Shown: one piece after another, positions 34,111 through 44,589 of the stretch
Numbering within the stretch: position 1 is the first letter of the stretch
Layout: each line of letters begins with the position of its first letter
DNA from: Anthoceros angustus
Taxonomy: Eukaryota > Streptophyta > Anthocerotopsida > Anthocerotales > Anthocerotaceae
NCBI GenBank assembly: GCA_010909165.1
Contig: MU008196.1
Location: 650,177 to 714,176, forward strand
Direction: 5' to 3'
DNA length: 64,000 nucleotides
Notes under the pieces: generated by a model
The model's input: the letters and a program-made list of their open reading frames with translations, nothing else
Told to the model about the DNA's origin: nothing
Databases searched by the model: none
Made by a program: the position numbers and the translations under genes

Positions 34111-34189
34111 ACATATGTCTCCTACCCTCCTCACTAGAAGGTCATTTCGATCCGCTTTCTTTTCCCTAAGTATCCTCTCTCGCCTTCCC

Positions 34190-34915
34190 GACAAAGATCC
34201 TACACTCAATCGAACAAAAACATTTCATGTTTCCACCAAACCATTTCTATCAAAAGCAATGGACTGCTCAAAAACAACTCACTTAAACCATTGCCCAAAC
34301 TTTATGCTCCAGAAGATCACGCAGTCAATTCTCTTCGATTCCTTGGAATCACAATGACCGAAAGCTTCAAACATACTTCCACCATTATCTCGCCCTAGAC
34401 ACTTCAATCGGCCGATCGACTCTACAAGGGTGACAAATTTCAAACACCGAACTTCATCCTTTTCCTCAAAGGATAAACCCACACCTATGAGAAATCATCT
34501 ATGAAAGTGACAAAATAGAGGCACCGCCTAATGATGCAGAGGCATACCACATACATCATCGCGGAACCAACTCAAGAGGTTTACTCCTACTTTGTGTTCG
34601 ATGTGATGATTTTGTCTGCTTCCCATATAAACTGGCTCACACATCGAGAGATCGAGAAGAGAACAGGATATAACCGTAACGAGATAAAACCTTCATTCCC
34701 TTCCGAGACATATATGTCCTAACCGCAATGCCACAAGGAAACATTTGGTCGCTCACATCACATGATCTTTGATGGTTTACAAGTGAGTACAAAGTGCCAC
34801 ACTTCGATCCACGAGCTAACACAAGAGAACCTTTGGAGATCTTCCAAGAGTGATCCCCAAACCAGCAGTGGTACCAAAGATCATCCAACCGCCCGCTAAT
34901 CATGCTCTTTGTCAA
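34190..34915 (-). pseudogene. Copia integrase and GAG-pre-integrase remnant (minus strand)
   Basis: KGSLVLARGSKCGTLYSL (34740-34860) is the GAG-pre-integrase signature, followed by LYGKQTKSS-like sequence (about 34615) and an integrase core block with KCLGRDNGGSMFEAF (34279-34482), where DNGG marks the second catalytic Asp. An NGLVE motif near 34245 fits the NGVAE end of the DDE region. Frames are broken. Confidence 0.75.
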
Positions 34916-35310
34916 CTTCGAACATGCCTAACGCCCTTCAAAGATGAATGAAGATCCGTTGTCAAACTTGAGTTGCACATCACCCACGCGCGATCCGCAT
35001 GCATAGTTATTTCCAAGCCTAACGATCCTTTCCTTGTAGCATCATACGTGCTAAACCACTCTCTATGAGGAGTAACATGGAAAGATGCACAGTCAATTAT
35101 CCAATTGCGTAATAAATGACTATCCACGGGTTAATTGTGCAGATTCAAGTAAGAAGAGATAAGGACATCTCGTCCTCAGTAGTTTAACTCTTCCAACTCG
35201 ATGCATTTAAGTCGCCTTCTTGTCGCCGCTTCTCTTTCCTTGGTCCTTTTGAACTTCTCGCACTCTTTTGAAGTGACCCCTTTGTGACAATAGTGACACT
35301 CCACATTCTT
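34912..35310 (-). pseudogene. Copia zinc knuckle and protease remnant (minus strand)
   Basis: Frame 34912-35127 has NWIIDCASFHVTPHREWFST, the DSGASFHVTP protease block with the active-site SG reduced to C by a short loss. LKGVRHVRS ends the domain. Upstream (about 35265-35310) a VECHYCHKG-like segment is the decayed Gag zinc knuckle, followed by a Lys/Arg-rich tail. Confidence 0.75.
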
Positions 35311-35329
35311 GTTACGACTACGAGATTTG

Positions 35330-36028
35330 CTACGAGAGAAGCTCGTCCGTTGCTTCCCTTCGCAGTGGACCTCCCTCTCACTATGAGGGCACCGGAACCT
35401 TTGAAGGTTCCATGTTTTTCCTGCTCACCTCCTCGCCAATGTGCTACCTTCTACATTTACAATGGTAAGACCACTAGCGTAATTACTCGGCATTTAAAGG
35501 TGTCCCAACTCTCCGTAATGTGACCAAACATAGCTCTCACGGAACGGAACGTGATACCTTGAGATGATCGGCTGAAAATGGTATTGAAATCATTCGATGA
35601 TCGGACATCCTCGTCCCTTCCTTCATCTTCAAGTCCACCAAATGTTTCAACCAATACCCCGAGAAGCCGCACTTTGCTTCTCATACAGTCACATACCGCC
35701 ACTCGTGGTCTTATCTTTCACATTGAAGTACACTTTTTGACAATGTTAGCATGATAGTAGATCTAGCAAGCTCATCCGTGTCCCGCCACTCATCCCGAGT
35801 CATACTATCCGTTTGACGCCTAACAACTTTATGGGCTTGATCCGCTTTCGCACTAGAACATTATACACTTGTTCTTTTCCAACGGAAGTTAGTACCATCT
35901 AACTTCTCGATATTGAACATGACATGACGATGAAGACATCATGACTCAAAAATCGATAGACAAAACACTGACTCGCCTTGTCGAAAAGTCAAAGAAGAAA
36001 CCACCGTGCGCCCGTGTATTTTGCCGCT
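35330..36028 (-). pseudogene. Copia gag remnant of the minus-strand element
   Basis: This is the position expected for gag between leader and zinc knuckle. Minus-strand frame 35457-35702 (VRLLGVLVETFGGLEDEGRD, then FNTIFSRSSQGI and VRAMFGHITESWDTFKCRV) is compatible with UBN2-type Gag in broken frames, but no single motif is decisive. Confidence 0.45.
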
Positions 36029-36600
36029 GACTATCCACCGAATATTTCGAATTTCGCACCGCCGCTGCTCGGACCCTCGCTGGCCACCGCGCGCCAAGAC
36101 GGCCACCGCCGCGCTGCACGGCCACGCCACATCACGAGCTACGGCTACCATCAAGGGGCAAGGGCCGGGGCGCTGCGCGCCACAAGGCCGGGCCTGGGCT
36201 CACAAGGGCTGGGCCGGGCCATGCTCGGCGCCAAGGCCCGCGGCGTGCCAAGGCCGGGCGCTGGCCGGGCGAAGGGGCGCGGCGCCTCTGCGCCCGGGCG
36301 CGCTGGGCCCGCCCGCGCCGCGCTCGCTCGCGGCTGCTGCCGGGGCCACGCGCGGGGTTGCCGGCCAAGCGCCCGCTGGCCTCGCGGCCGCGCTGCCCGC
36401 GGCCGCCGCGCCTGCTGCCCGGCCGCTGACGCCGCCAAGGCCCGCACGCCACTGGTGCCGCGCGGCCCGCGGCCGCGTCGCGGCAACACGCGGTCGGGTT
36501 TCGCGCCGCCTCCCCGCCTGGGGCGCTTCGCAGCCTCGCCGCGATCTCGGATCACGCACTCCACGAGCCGCCACTCGCAGCTAGAAAATTCTAGCATCAC
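36029..36600. other. Extremely GC-rich tract next to the copia primer-binding site
   Basis: Roughly 570 bp built almost entirely of G and C (GCC, GGC, GCG, CCG words), inside DNA of ordinary composition. It lies immediately inside the PBS of the minus-strand copia. Open frames exist on both strands simply because stop codons are AT-rich. Copy B has a similar tract at 59560-60185 that aligns poorly with this one. Confidence 0.8.
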
Positions 36601-36616
36601 AACACAACCAAACCAT

Positions 36617-36627
36617 GGCTCGATACC
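36617..36627 (-). promoter_or_regulatory. Degenerate primer-binding site of the minus-strand copia
   Basis: The minus strand reads GGTATCGAGCC next to the 5' LTR, a tRNA-iMet-type PBS with one base lost from the CAG, the same loss as in other PBS copies in the window. Confidence 0.7.
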
Positions 36628-36630
36628 GCT

Positions 36631-36881
36631 TGAAGGATCGTGTGGCAGACATGATGGTGGAAAGAGGAGAGGAGAGGAGGAGGCAAGTGTAACTCTCTCT
36701 CATTGAGATGAGGCTTGAGGGTATTTATACCTCCAATAGGGCTCTAGGAAGCTCCACAAGAAGCCCCTAGAAGGAGCACAAGAAGCTTCCTAGTGATTAG
36801 CGCTAAACTAATGATACTTAATCGACACTCCAACTTAGACTAAGTGTATTAGTCTAAGTACATTGGGCTTTAACACTTACA
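36631..36881 (-). repeat. 5' LTR of the minus-strand copia, copy A
   Basis: 251 bp starting TGAAGG and ending CTTACA on the plus strand, followed by target duplication AGTAT. It differs from the partner LTR at 27687 by small indels and very few substitutions. Confidence 0.88.
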
Positions 36882-37366
36882 AGTATTTGAACACAACCAA
36901 GTGGAACAAAGTCGACATGCTTCCGACAAGAAGGTGGTGTTCAAAGTATTGACAGGACTAACGTAATACATGGACAAGCTTGTGTTTCACCCGCCGCCTG
37001 CATCACTTGCCCTGAACCGCCTCATCGCCGCGTGACTTCCTAACCTGGTTGGAGACCGGCAAGTCCGTGAAACCCACAAATGCCTACAAAAACGGGTTCA
37101 CTCAACAAGTTTAGAAGAGGAACCGTCTGAACAAATTTAGAATGTTGAGGTACTCCTGACTCTCACTAGCAACAAACCATGTTCCCATCAAGCTCCTCAT
37201 GGGGTAGAAGGCTACTTGCCACGGTTGTTGGACTCAGAGCGAGTCATCACTACATCTCAAGGTCACCGGACGGCAGTTCGAAGATCCGGAGACAGTACCA
37301 TCGACTGTAGGTCACCGCACTCAATGAGAGAGAAACCAAATGAGAGCAATGGGTAGAAGCCATGCT
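36882..37366 (+). pseudogene. Gypsy gag/protease remnant, 3' part, truncated by the duplication junction
   Basis: Continuation of the gypsy sequence interrupted at 27687. The protease block GLDSGASHHYISR-like is recognisable near 37220-37270 by comparison with copy B, although shifted here (SERVITTSQGH). The element stops at 37366 where copy B's copia gag begins; its RT and integrase are absent in copy A. Confidence 0.6.
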
Positions 37367-37616
37367 CAGTTTGAGTCTAGGTAAACATACACGGACACAA
37401 AGGATGAGAAGGCCCAAGACATCCTAGTCAGCGGCCTCTCATACCATATGGTGAGGCAAATCGGTGAAGCAAGCTCTTCCAAGGAGATGTGGGACCATCT
37501 GGCTCAACTATACTCTTCCAAAGATATTATGAGTTTGATGACTGCTGCCCACAATTTCCATATTCTCAAAATGAAGGAATCAGATACAATTGAAACTTTT
37601 GTGAGCAGAAGCTCTT
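37367..37616 (+). pseudogene. Copia gag fragment at the start of copy B
   Basis: Nearly identical to 9200-9455: TKDEKAQDILVSGLSYHMV, KEMWDHLAQLYSSKDIMSLM and ILKMKESDTIETFVS. It lacks the upstream N-terminal part present at 8977-9199, confirming that the duplication boundary falls inside this gag. Confidence 0.8.
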
Positions 37617-38686
37617 AGAATTGCAAACGAGAATAATGCAATTAATTAAAGTTGAATACAAAACTATCTTAAGTACTTTGTGAGGAGGTGTGACCATTCA
37701 CCACTAACCTAGATATTAAATAAATGATCAATAATAACTAGTAGGTTAAACTAACCTCACTTTTAACACTTCCACTTAAGCTAAGCAAGTTATCAATAAA
37801 TCACCATTTTACTCCATATAACTCACTAGATAGTGGTAGTAGTAGATATGGGTAGAAAAAGTTATGTACCCATGGGCATGCAAAAGCCATGCCCATGTGG
37901 GGAATAATGGGGGATCCATTGATGGCCACACAACCCCATGCAGGCCCATTAAAACATAGAAGCTACTGAACAGAAGATGGATGCGAAGCGAAGACGGAGG
38001 TGCCCAAAGCCTACAAAGCATGGCGAAGAGGAAATCCAGGAGAGAGAATGGGCGGGGCGGCGCAAGCGACGCATGAGCACAAGAGGACATACAGGGGGAC
38101 TGATGACGGCCACCTGCAATCTTTAGGGAGTGGCAGTGCAATGAGAAAGCCCACCCTCATCTCGCCATGCCTGTGTCGAGGATCGGCCTGACGAGTTGTG
38201 GTGTCGGCCATATCACGCTCGCTTGGAGCCTAAGGGGGCCACGATAAAGCCGGTGAGGCGGACACCTCTCGAACATTGCGGAATTTCGGAATCCATGCCG
38301 GTAGCCATGCCGTGGTGGTGCGGTGGATGTATGCGATGAAGGCGCACTCGCTCTCACTCTACTAGTTCATCGATGCGGCGGGTCTCACGTCGAGCCAACT
38401 CTTCCTTGTTTTTTTCCTTTTTCCGTGTGTGCCCCTTCATGGTGGCTCGATTCCTAATCTTGGGTGGCTATTGACGGCCTAATGCTTTTGTGTGTCAATG
38501 TAGATCTTTGATGCCACATAGGTATGTTAGAAATAAAGCCAATGCTTCTAGAAACGCGTTGGTTTAGGTTAAGTTTAATAGTTCTAGGTTTGCTATTACC
38601 GAAACATATAAAAACCATTTGTAACTTTTTCATTTATTTTAAAGTTTATTATTTTGGTTCCGCACACATTGCTCCACAAACAAACA
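37617..38686 (+). mobile_element. LTR/leader region, copy B
   Basis: Single-copy counterpart of 9456-10570. It retains GAGGTGTGACCATTCACC, CCATGGGCATGC and AAGTTTATTATTTTGGTTC. Many short losses relative to copy A, especially in the GC-rich middle (37960-38400). No coding frame. Confidence 0.55.
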
Positions 38687-38698
38687 TGGTATCGAGCT
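38687..38698 (+). promoter_or_regulatory. Degenerate primer-binding site, copy B
   Basis: TGGTATCGAGCT, identical to the degenerate site at 11519 and lacking one base compared with the intact site at 10571. Confidence 0.65.
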
Positions 38699-38716
38699 GC
38701 CTCTTGCTCTTCTCAG

Positions 38717-39480
38717 AATTCCTAACATGCGGGGAATCTTGGCGAAGGACCTCGCAGAGGAAGATTTGATGGCGGCTATGCAGGGCATTCTCGCTACAAC
38801 GATCCATTCACATTCATGAAGGCCTCTTCCCACAGAGACTTTACTTGACCTCTACGAGCGAACCCCTACTCGTTGACCGAGAGACTTCGAGCAGAATTGA
38901 ATGAGGAGGATGGTCGACAATCCCGCCACCAATTAGAGAGGAATCGGAAGTTCACTCTCTCGAAGTAGATGCCTTGAGAGGGACAGTAACCAGCATGTTA
39001 CAGCCCCACGGGTCCTTCACTTGCGCTAATTTAAGGCTAGACATGCAATGACACGCTCCATCAGAACCTACAAACAAATCCAAGGATGATCAACTCACCT
39101 CAGATGAGATCTATGCAGCAGTCATAAGGATGGAACAAACCTTGTCGCGCCTCATCTCAAGCCAGGAGAAATTGAAGAGTCAATTTGCGGATCTGGAGTA
39201 CCTCTCAGGGCAAGCAATTTCTACAAGTTCAAGCGTCATTTAGCGACAGATTGCTGAGATCTAAGACTCCCTGAGGACGATGGAGATTCATGCTCGGTGA
39301 GCCGCCCCGAGCTGGGAAATTCCTTAGCTGATCGCTTACTCCCCGGAAGGGGCACGAGGCCTCGCCGAGAGAATTGGAACGCCACCAAGCCATCCGAGCC
39401 CAAGCGGGAACGTTAACAGCTCAATAATTGTGGCCCCCATCATGCCTCCTCGGCTCCCGAGGTTTACACCCTTCACTGAA
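38717..39480 (+). pseudogene. Gag-like remnant, copy B
   Basis: Counterpart of 11559-12360 with the same landmarks (GAGGAAGATTTG, CATTCACATTCATGAAGG, CAAATCCAAGGATGATCAA). More frame breaks than in copy A and no initiator block left intact. Confidence 0.5.
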
Positions 39481-40157
39481 ACCCTCTCCAATGGAGGGCA
39501 GCGCACATGAAAGGTACCTTAGTTAGTTTTTTTCAGGTCGACACCTCACAGATTTGCAAGTCTACTCACTTGTGATACTTGTTGTTGTGATGCCATCGCA
39601 GTTATTAACATGGAGAGCGGGGTCTAGGAGGGGTGAAGCCTCTGGAACCACACATCGTAGATGCGTTGATCCCACACAAGCACCACCTCGCCCATATCCC
39701 TGCACGTGCTAGGTTAGTTTGTACCTACTAGAAAAGGCAGCCTATGTTCTGATCCGTTGTTGCAATTTTGTATTACTTGGGTGCAACATCTTATGTAGGC
39801 TTAATTGTTAAGTCGACACTATTCCTTCTCATACTATCACATCTTAACTACTTTAACTCTCTCTCATCACCTCGCCTCCTAAAGTACGCCTCCTCTACGT
39901 TAATGTTGTTTATTATTTCAAACACACATGACACAGCTTATGTTACAATCCTTTGTTACAATTTCATGCAACACTTTCCATGTGGAACACCCAAAAGTTA
40001 GTTGGCTTGGTGTTAAGTTTGTGATTTTCTCCTCCCCTTCTCACCATCTTAACAACATGCAGTGGTCTCTTGACCTTACACCTCACCATTAAGACCATCT
40101 CATTAAGGTTGTTGGTTTGGTGTTAAGTTTGATTATCTTCTCACTTTCTCTTAATAA
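39481..40157. other. Non-coding repeat unit region, copy B
   Basis: Counterpart of 12960-13617; contains GTACCTTAGTTAG, TTGTGATACTTGTTGTTGTG and the diverged ~200-bp units. No coding frame. Confidence 0.5.
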
Positions 40158-41831
40158 GAAAATTAAGGAGAAAAAATAATCATTTGAAAAGGGGTTTCTC
40201 TCTGTCAAAAGGGGTTTGGAAAAATCCCAACCCTATTCCTTGAGCCCGAAGTTGGTTTGGTTTTGTTGGTTTTGTAGGTGTTCATCCATCGGTTTGGGCA
40301 TTCTCGCGGCACCACTTCTGTCGAGTCATTTACACGTGGCGCCTATACTCGAGTTCATGGCGATTTAGTCGGTGTGATGAAGGGCGATGACCTCATTGTT
40401 CCATAATTTCGTCATGTCGTAGTTTACGCATTTTGTGTGGTTTTGTATGTTTTGTATACGGGAGGGCCTAGGCGCGCATAAGTGTGCGCCTAAACAACAT
40501 ATGTGCAAACTTGTGCATGCAAAAGAGCGAAAAATGATCTTCTAATGGGAAGCATGTCCTTTTGGCGGTCGAGGATGTCTTGGAACTCGACAAAATAACA
40601 AGTAGCAGACATCGGAGGTTCACCTAGACCACTCTTATATACCTATCCTATGCCTAATGCGACGAAGAACACCCTATCCCTTTTATTCTTTACGGTGTTT
40701 AGTCTCTTTCGTGATGACCTAATCGGGTTATCATCAAACATGCCGGGGGCCAATTTGGGTGAACAAGTGCATGCACCGAGGCAAGGGGCAGGTGCAGCGC
40801 TTGTGCGCACCGAGCAAGGGGCACAGGTGTGCCACCGAGGGGCAGGAGGGCCGGGTGCACGAGGAGGCGGGGCCGGTGCACTGCCTTGTCTTGGCCACCG
40901 AGAACAAGGCGCAAGTGTGCACACAAGTGCACGCACCCAAGGTCAAGAAGGGCAGGGCATGAACCCAAATGGTTCATGCCTCCTAGTGCATTCAGACAGT
41001 TCATCAAAGAAAAAGAGCAAAAGTCTTAAAAATCCTAAAACCCTTAAAAATTACAAAAAGTCCAGTTTTTGAGGCAAGTCGCACTTGCCTAAAATGACAA
41101 ATTTTTGCATTTTTGTATTTTTTGATATTTTTGTTGTTTTAAAGGGTTCCTTTCGTTTTCAACCTTTTTGTGCAGCACCCTAATGTGGATATGTTCTTAT
41201 CTTTACTTAACCCTCATCTTTTTCTAGTAGTTAAAACTTTGAACTAGTAGTGAGAACCTTTTGCATCTTTTGAATCTTGGGACGCTGGGGGCCCACTAAG
41301 TGCACCATGCCACTCTCATTCTCGCACTAGACGTGGATCAAGAGCATCAGTGCCAAAGAAGATATTATTGTCCCAATGTCTAAGGAACAAAGTCCCGTAA
41401 AATTTTGAGCGAGAGTATAGTCAGGATTGACTAGTATGAATGAAAGGTTGAAAAACAAGTTTGCTAAATTACAGCAAGCCCTAAAAACTCTAAATGTTTG
41501 TATACGTCCAACACCTGGCAATGATTGCCAGATGTTGGAGACTGTTTAGATGTAAGTGCGCGCATAAGTTTGCGCGCGAATTTTGTGTCCAGTTTGAAAA
41601 AAAAGCCGAACGAGAATGGGACTTTAGGTTTTTGCCACGTACTTGCAATCTACAATCTCAAATAACGTGTATCAAAACAATTATTCAAAAGGTTATGTAA
41701 CATGTCCGCAGAGAAATATCAAAAGCCCGATTATAGTGCGGATTTTTCAAGTGCAAAAGGGTCCGCCAAGTCTAGGCAAAAAGGGGTTTCTGTGGAGAAA
41801 CCCTTTCTAAACAGACGCATTTGTTTTACCA
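40158..41831. mobile_element. Non-autonomous TIR-bounded element, copy B
   Basis: Flanked by TCTTAATAA at 40149-40157 and 41832-41840, as in copy A. The right terminal motif is better preserved here (GGAGAAACCCTTTCTAAACA then GACGC at 41793-41818), while the left one is degraded. 1674 bp against 1650 bp in copy A. Confidence 0.5.
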
Positions 41832-41840
41832 TCTTAATAA

Positions 41841-42430
41841 CCTCGCTCGTCTCTCCTTTCACCTCTCACTCCTAGTTAATGCCCAAAGATGACACCCATT
41901 TTTTATTGTTTCCTCTTTGTGTTGCAACATGGCCCGGGACAATGAGCTCCCTCTCCTACCTAGTATTTTATTCTTCCCCTGCTGTTTTCCTACATGGCGA
42001 ATCGTGAACTCTATCTCTCTCTCCACAATAGGGTATCAATCTTTCCATCTTACCTCCTTTGCATAGCTAAGTGAATTTGTAATCTACATTCCTCTTCAAT
42101 GCACACTTGTGTCCACACCTGGTTTTGTTTTAAGCCCCATATAAAATAATCGAAACTCTTTTTATTACCCACGTATTATGTAGTAGGATTCTAGATTATT
42201 TATATGTCTATTCATATATAGTATACGTTATGGCTAGTCGTACTTGTTACATATAATCCTATATATGACCTAAACACGTATTTATATATGTATATATATT
42301 TTTATACTTATAATGTCATACATATTCTTTATCTATAGGTACAAAATCATAGGTATCTAACCATACGGCATAGCTTATAAGTATAAACCTCATACATTAA
42401 TATTACTCCCATCGTCATATACCACCAACA
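41841..42430. other. AT-rich non-coding DNA upstream of the copia RT, copy B
   Basis: No coding frame. Contains the TATATGTATATATATTTTT run (about 42285) that marks the start of tandem duplication 3 in copy A. Confidence 0.45.
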
Positions 42431-42439
42431 CCGATTACG

Positions 42440-43650
42440 CGATTACACGCTTCTTCCAACGCCCCCTTTGCGCTGCTTTTTCCCAAAGCAACCTGGGGAG
42501 GGGTACGAACATGCGCGGCCGACGGTGTGATGATCCACCGCTTCTTCCAAAGGTGACCGGTGACACTACACGTGATGACTAAACTGAAGCCAACCAGAAG
42601 AGCCTCCTCAAGTCCCTACGTTGGTCTACTAGACACCGCCCTCCAAGGTCGAGTGGAAAGAGCCTCACAGATGTTGCGGTGTATTGTCAGAGGAACCACT
42701 TTTTCCACCGCCACGCTTTTAGTGTTGTAGAATCATTAGGTGAACCCGCCACCTATAGAGAAGCTATTGAAGGGCCTCAAGCTTCCTTTTGTGTAAGGCT
42801 ATTGAGTCTCGAATATCAATCTCTCATTTCTAATAAAACTTGGGTTCTTAGATCTCCTCCCGGTCAGAAACCGCTTGCTTGTAAGTGGGTCTTCAAAAAA
42901 CTCAATACGATGGTAGTGTTGGTAGGTATAAGGCTCGCCTGGCAAAGGGATATAGTCAAGTAAGGGTTAGACTACAATGAAACATTTGCCCCAGCTTGTT
43001 AAGTCTACTCCATAAGAATACTCCTTGCCCTTGCCGCTCACTACAATCTCCTCGTACATCGCTTAGACGAAAACCGCTTTTAATGGCACCTTAGATGAGG
43101 TCATCTACATGGCTCAACCAAGGTTTTATTATAGACCCTAATAAAGTATGTCAACTTTTAAAAACACTTTATGGTCTTAAATACCTCCTGCATGGAATGA
43201 AGTGTTTCATGCATTGCTCATAGAATTGGGTTTCACATGTTTGACGATAGCAGCGTATATATTTTATGGGATGACAATGATTTTATCATTTTAACTGCTT
43301 TATGTGGATGATAATATTTTATTTAGCACTTCACCAACTCTTATGGCAAGAATGAAAGCATTTTTTGGCGAGGTTTGATATGACCGATTTGGGGTGCTTA
43401 TCTTTTCTCTTGGCATTCAATTCCATTTTAACACTCATGATAACACTATTGATATTCATCAAGAGCATTTTGTACATCAACTACTTAAGAGGTTCAAGAT
43501 GGAGGATGCACGATCAAGAAGCACCTATGTTCTGTGAAAAGCTATCTAAGGAACAATGCCCGACAAGAAGAAGAAAAGGCCGAGATGGCACTCAAGCCTT
43601 ACCGACAAGTCGTTGGTTGTTTAATCTATCTATCGTTGGACTAGATTAGA
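42440..43650 (+). pseudogene. Copia reverse transcriptase remnant, copy B
   Basis: Blocks: [32 protein letters not shown] (a codon lost at VD), [13 protein letters not shown], later LTALCG-type frame with YVDD at 43301-43312 preceded by an extra T, then ARFDMTDLGCLSFLL. Single copy here where copy A has two. Confidence 0.85.
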
Positions 43651-44130
43651 CATCACACGCAGCTAGTAATGTAAGTCTTTTAGAGAACCCTGCTACATTG
43701 GGCTGAAAGAAGAGAATTTTAGGTACCTCAAAGGAACAAAGACGCAAAGGTTTACGTTTTCTAAGCAACGGATGGTTTTGCTAATGTCCTTTTGTGATGC
43801 TGATTGGGCATGAGACTACACTAGTATTGCAATTTACATTTTAGGTGGATCGCTTATCTCTTGGTCAAGTAAAAGCTCACTACTATTTGTCTTTCCTCTA
43901 AGGTATATGGTGCCATGACACAAGTCGCTAGAGAGGTTATTTGGATTAGATCTTTCTTAAGTGGACTTAAGCCTTCATGAAGGACCAACTCAGCTTTGTG
44001 CGACAACTACCCATTTGCTTTATCGAAGAATCCGCTTTTCATGCTAGAAGTAAGCATATCGAGATTGCTCATCATTTTATAAGACAAGCAGAAAGAGTAA
44101 TAAAGTGGACTATGTTGCCACTTCAAAATG
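43651..44130 (+). pseudogene. Copia RNase H remnant, copy B
   Basis: Counterpart of 18340-18860. GGATCGCTTATCTCTTGGTC encodes the GSLISWS strand and CATGCTAGAAGTAAGCATAT the HARSKHIEI block; frames are broken between them. Confidence 0.75.
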
Positions 44131-44589
44131 TGACCTTTTGACAGTCTTTGCCAAAGTTGGTACATGAGAAATATACTTTGGCAAATACACAATTTATACT
44201 CAGAGCAAAGCAGAATGACTCATTAGTTGATTTCTCATCCGGCTTGGTGGATTGATGAAGCCTATTGTGATCGTCACTTGGAACTCTTTTCCGCTTATAT
44301 CGGTGGGAGTACACTTTCTATTATGAAGTCAATTTTCAAGATATTTTCAAGCTTATCAATTAACTCCTAATTGCAAGGGAGTAATGGAATATAGCTTATT
44401 TTGGAATAGATATGTGTTAAAACATAATGGTGATTTCGATACAATTAAATTAGGTTTAGTTTTATTATTCGTTAATTAATAACCATCATAACCGCTTTTG
44501 TATAAGACCCTTTCTTTGTGTGTAATTTGTATCATCTTTCGATTCCAACTTGCTTTGTCCCTCTTGCTTACCTCTCCACGATCTTCACA

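Larger units (their letters stand above)
29990..34130. mobile_element. C-rich ~4.1-kb block interrupting the copia integrase
   Basis: This block lies between integrase segments that are adjacent in normal copia elements. It has no retroviral motifs; the plus strand is C-rich, and open frames on both strands are low in conserved features. It contains an approximately 480-bp direct repeat around CACCCCGTGAT (30345 and 30836), a degenerate CCCTACACCTCC array (32500-33060) and a palindromic CCTACC array (33920-34110). The same block is at about 53500-57640 in copy B, so it predates the duplication. Its ends and nature are undefined. Confidence 0.55.
27687..36881 (-). mobile_element. Minus-strand copia element with two LTRs, copy A
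   Basis: LTRs at 27687-27941 and 36631-36881 are near-identical, begin and end with the TG..CA pattern (read on the minus strand TGTAAG ... CCTTCA, clearer in copy B), and are flanked by the 5-bp target duplication AGTAT (27682-27686 and 36882-36886). A polypurine tract (minus strand CTTTAAGTGGGAGG) adjoins the 3' LTR and a PBS (36617-36627) adjoins the 5' LTR. Order on the minus strand is gag, zinc knuckle, PR, INT, RT, RNase H, the copia order. All frames are broken by indels, and a 4-kb non-copia block interrupts the integrase. Confidence 0.9.
9200..37366. repeat. Copy A of a large head-to-tail duplication (28.2 kb)
   Basis: The sequence from about 9200 (CAGTTTGGGTCCTGAGAGTA) to 37366 is repeated in the same order at 37367-60972. 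Shared landmarks in both copies include the gag fragment, the PBS leader, the TIR element, two copia RT remnants, the exon-like segment, a copia gag-PR-INT, a gypsy gag and a minus-strand copia with LTRs. At the junction, gypsy protease sequence (TAGAAGCCATGCT) abuts copia gag sequence, with no LTR or clear target duplication between them. Confidence 0.9.

Noticed and set aside
35978-36706. 242-codon plus-strand and 149-codon minus-strand proteins
   Set aside because: They exist because the tract is nearly all G and C and so has few stop codons in any frame. Composition is Ala/Arg/Gly/Pro only, and the copy B tract encodes an unrelated string.
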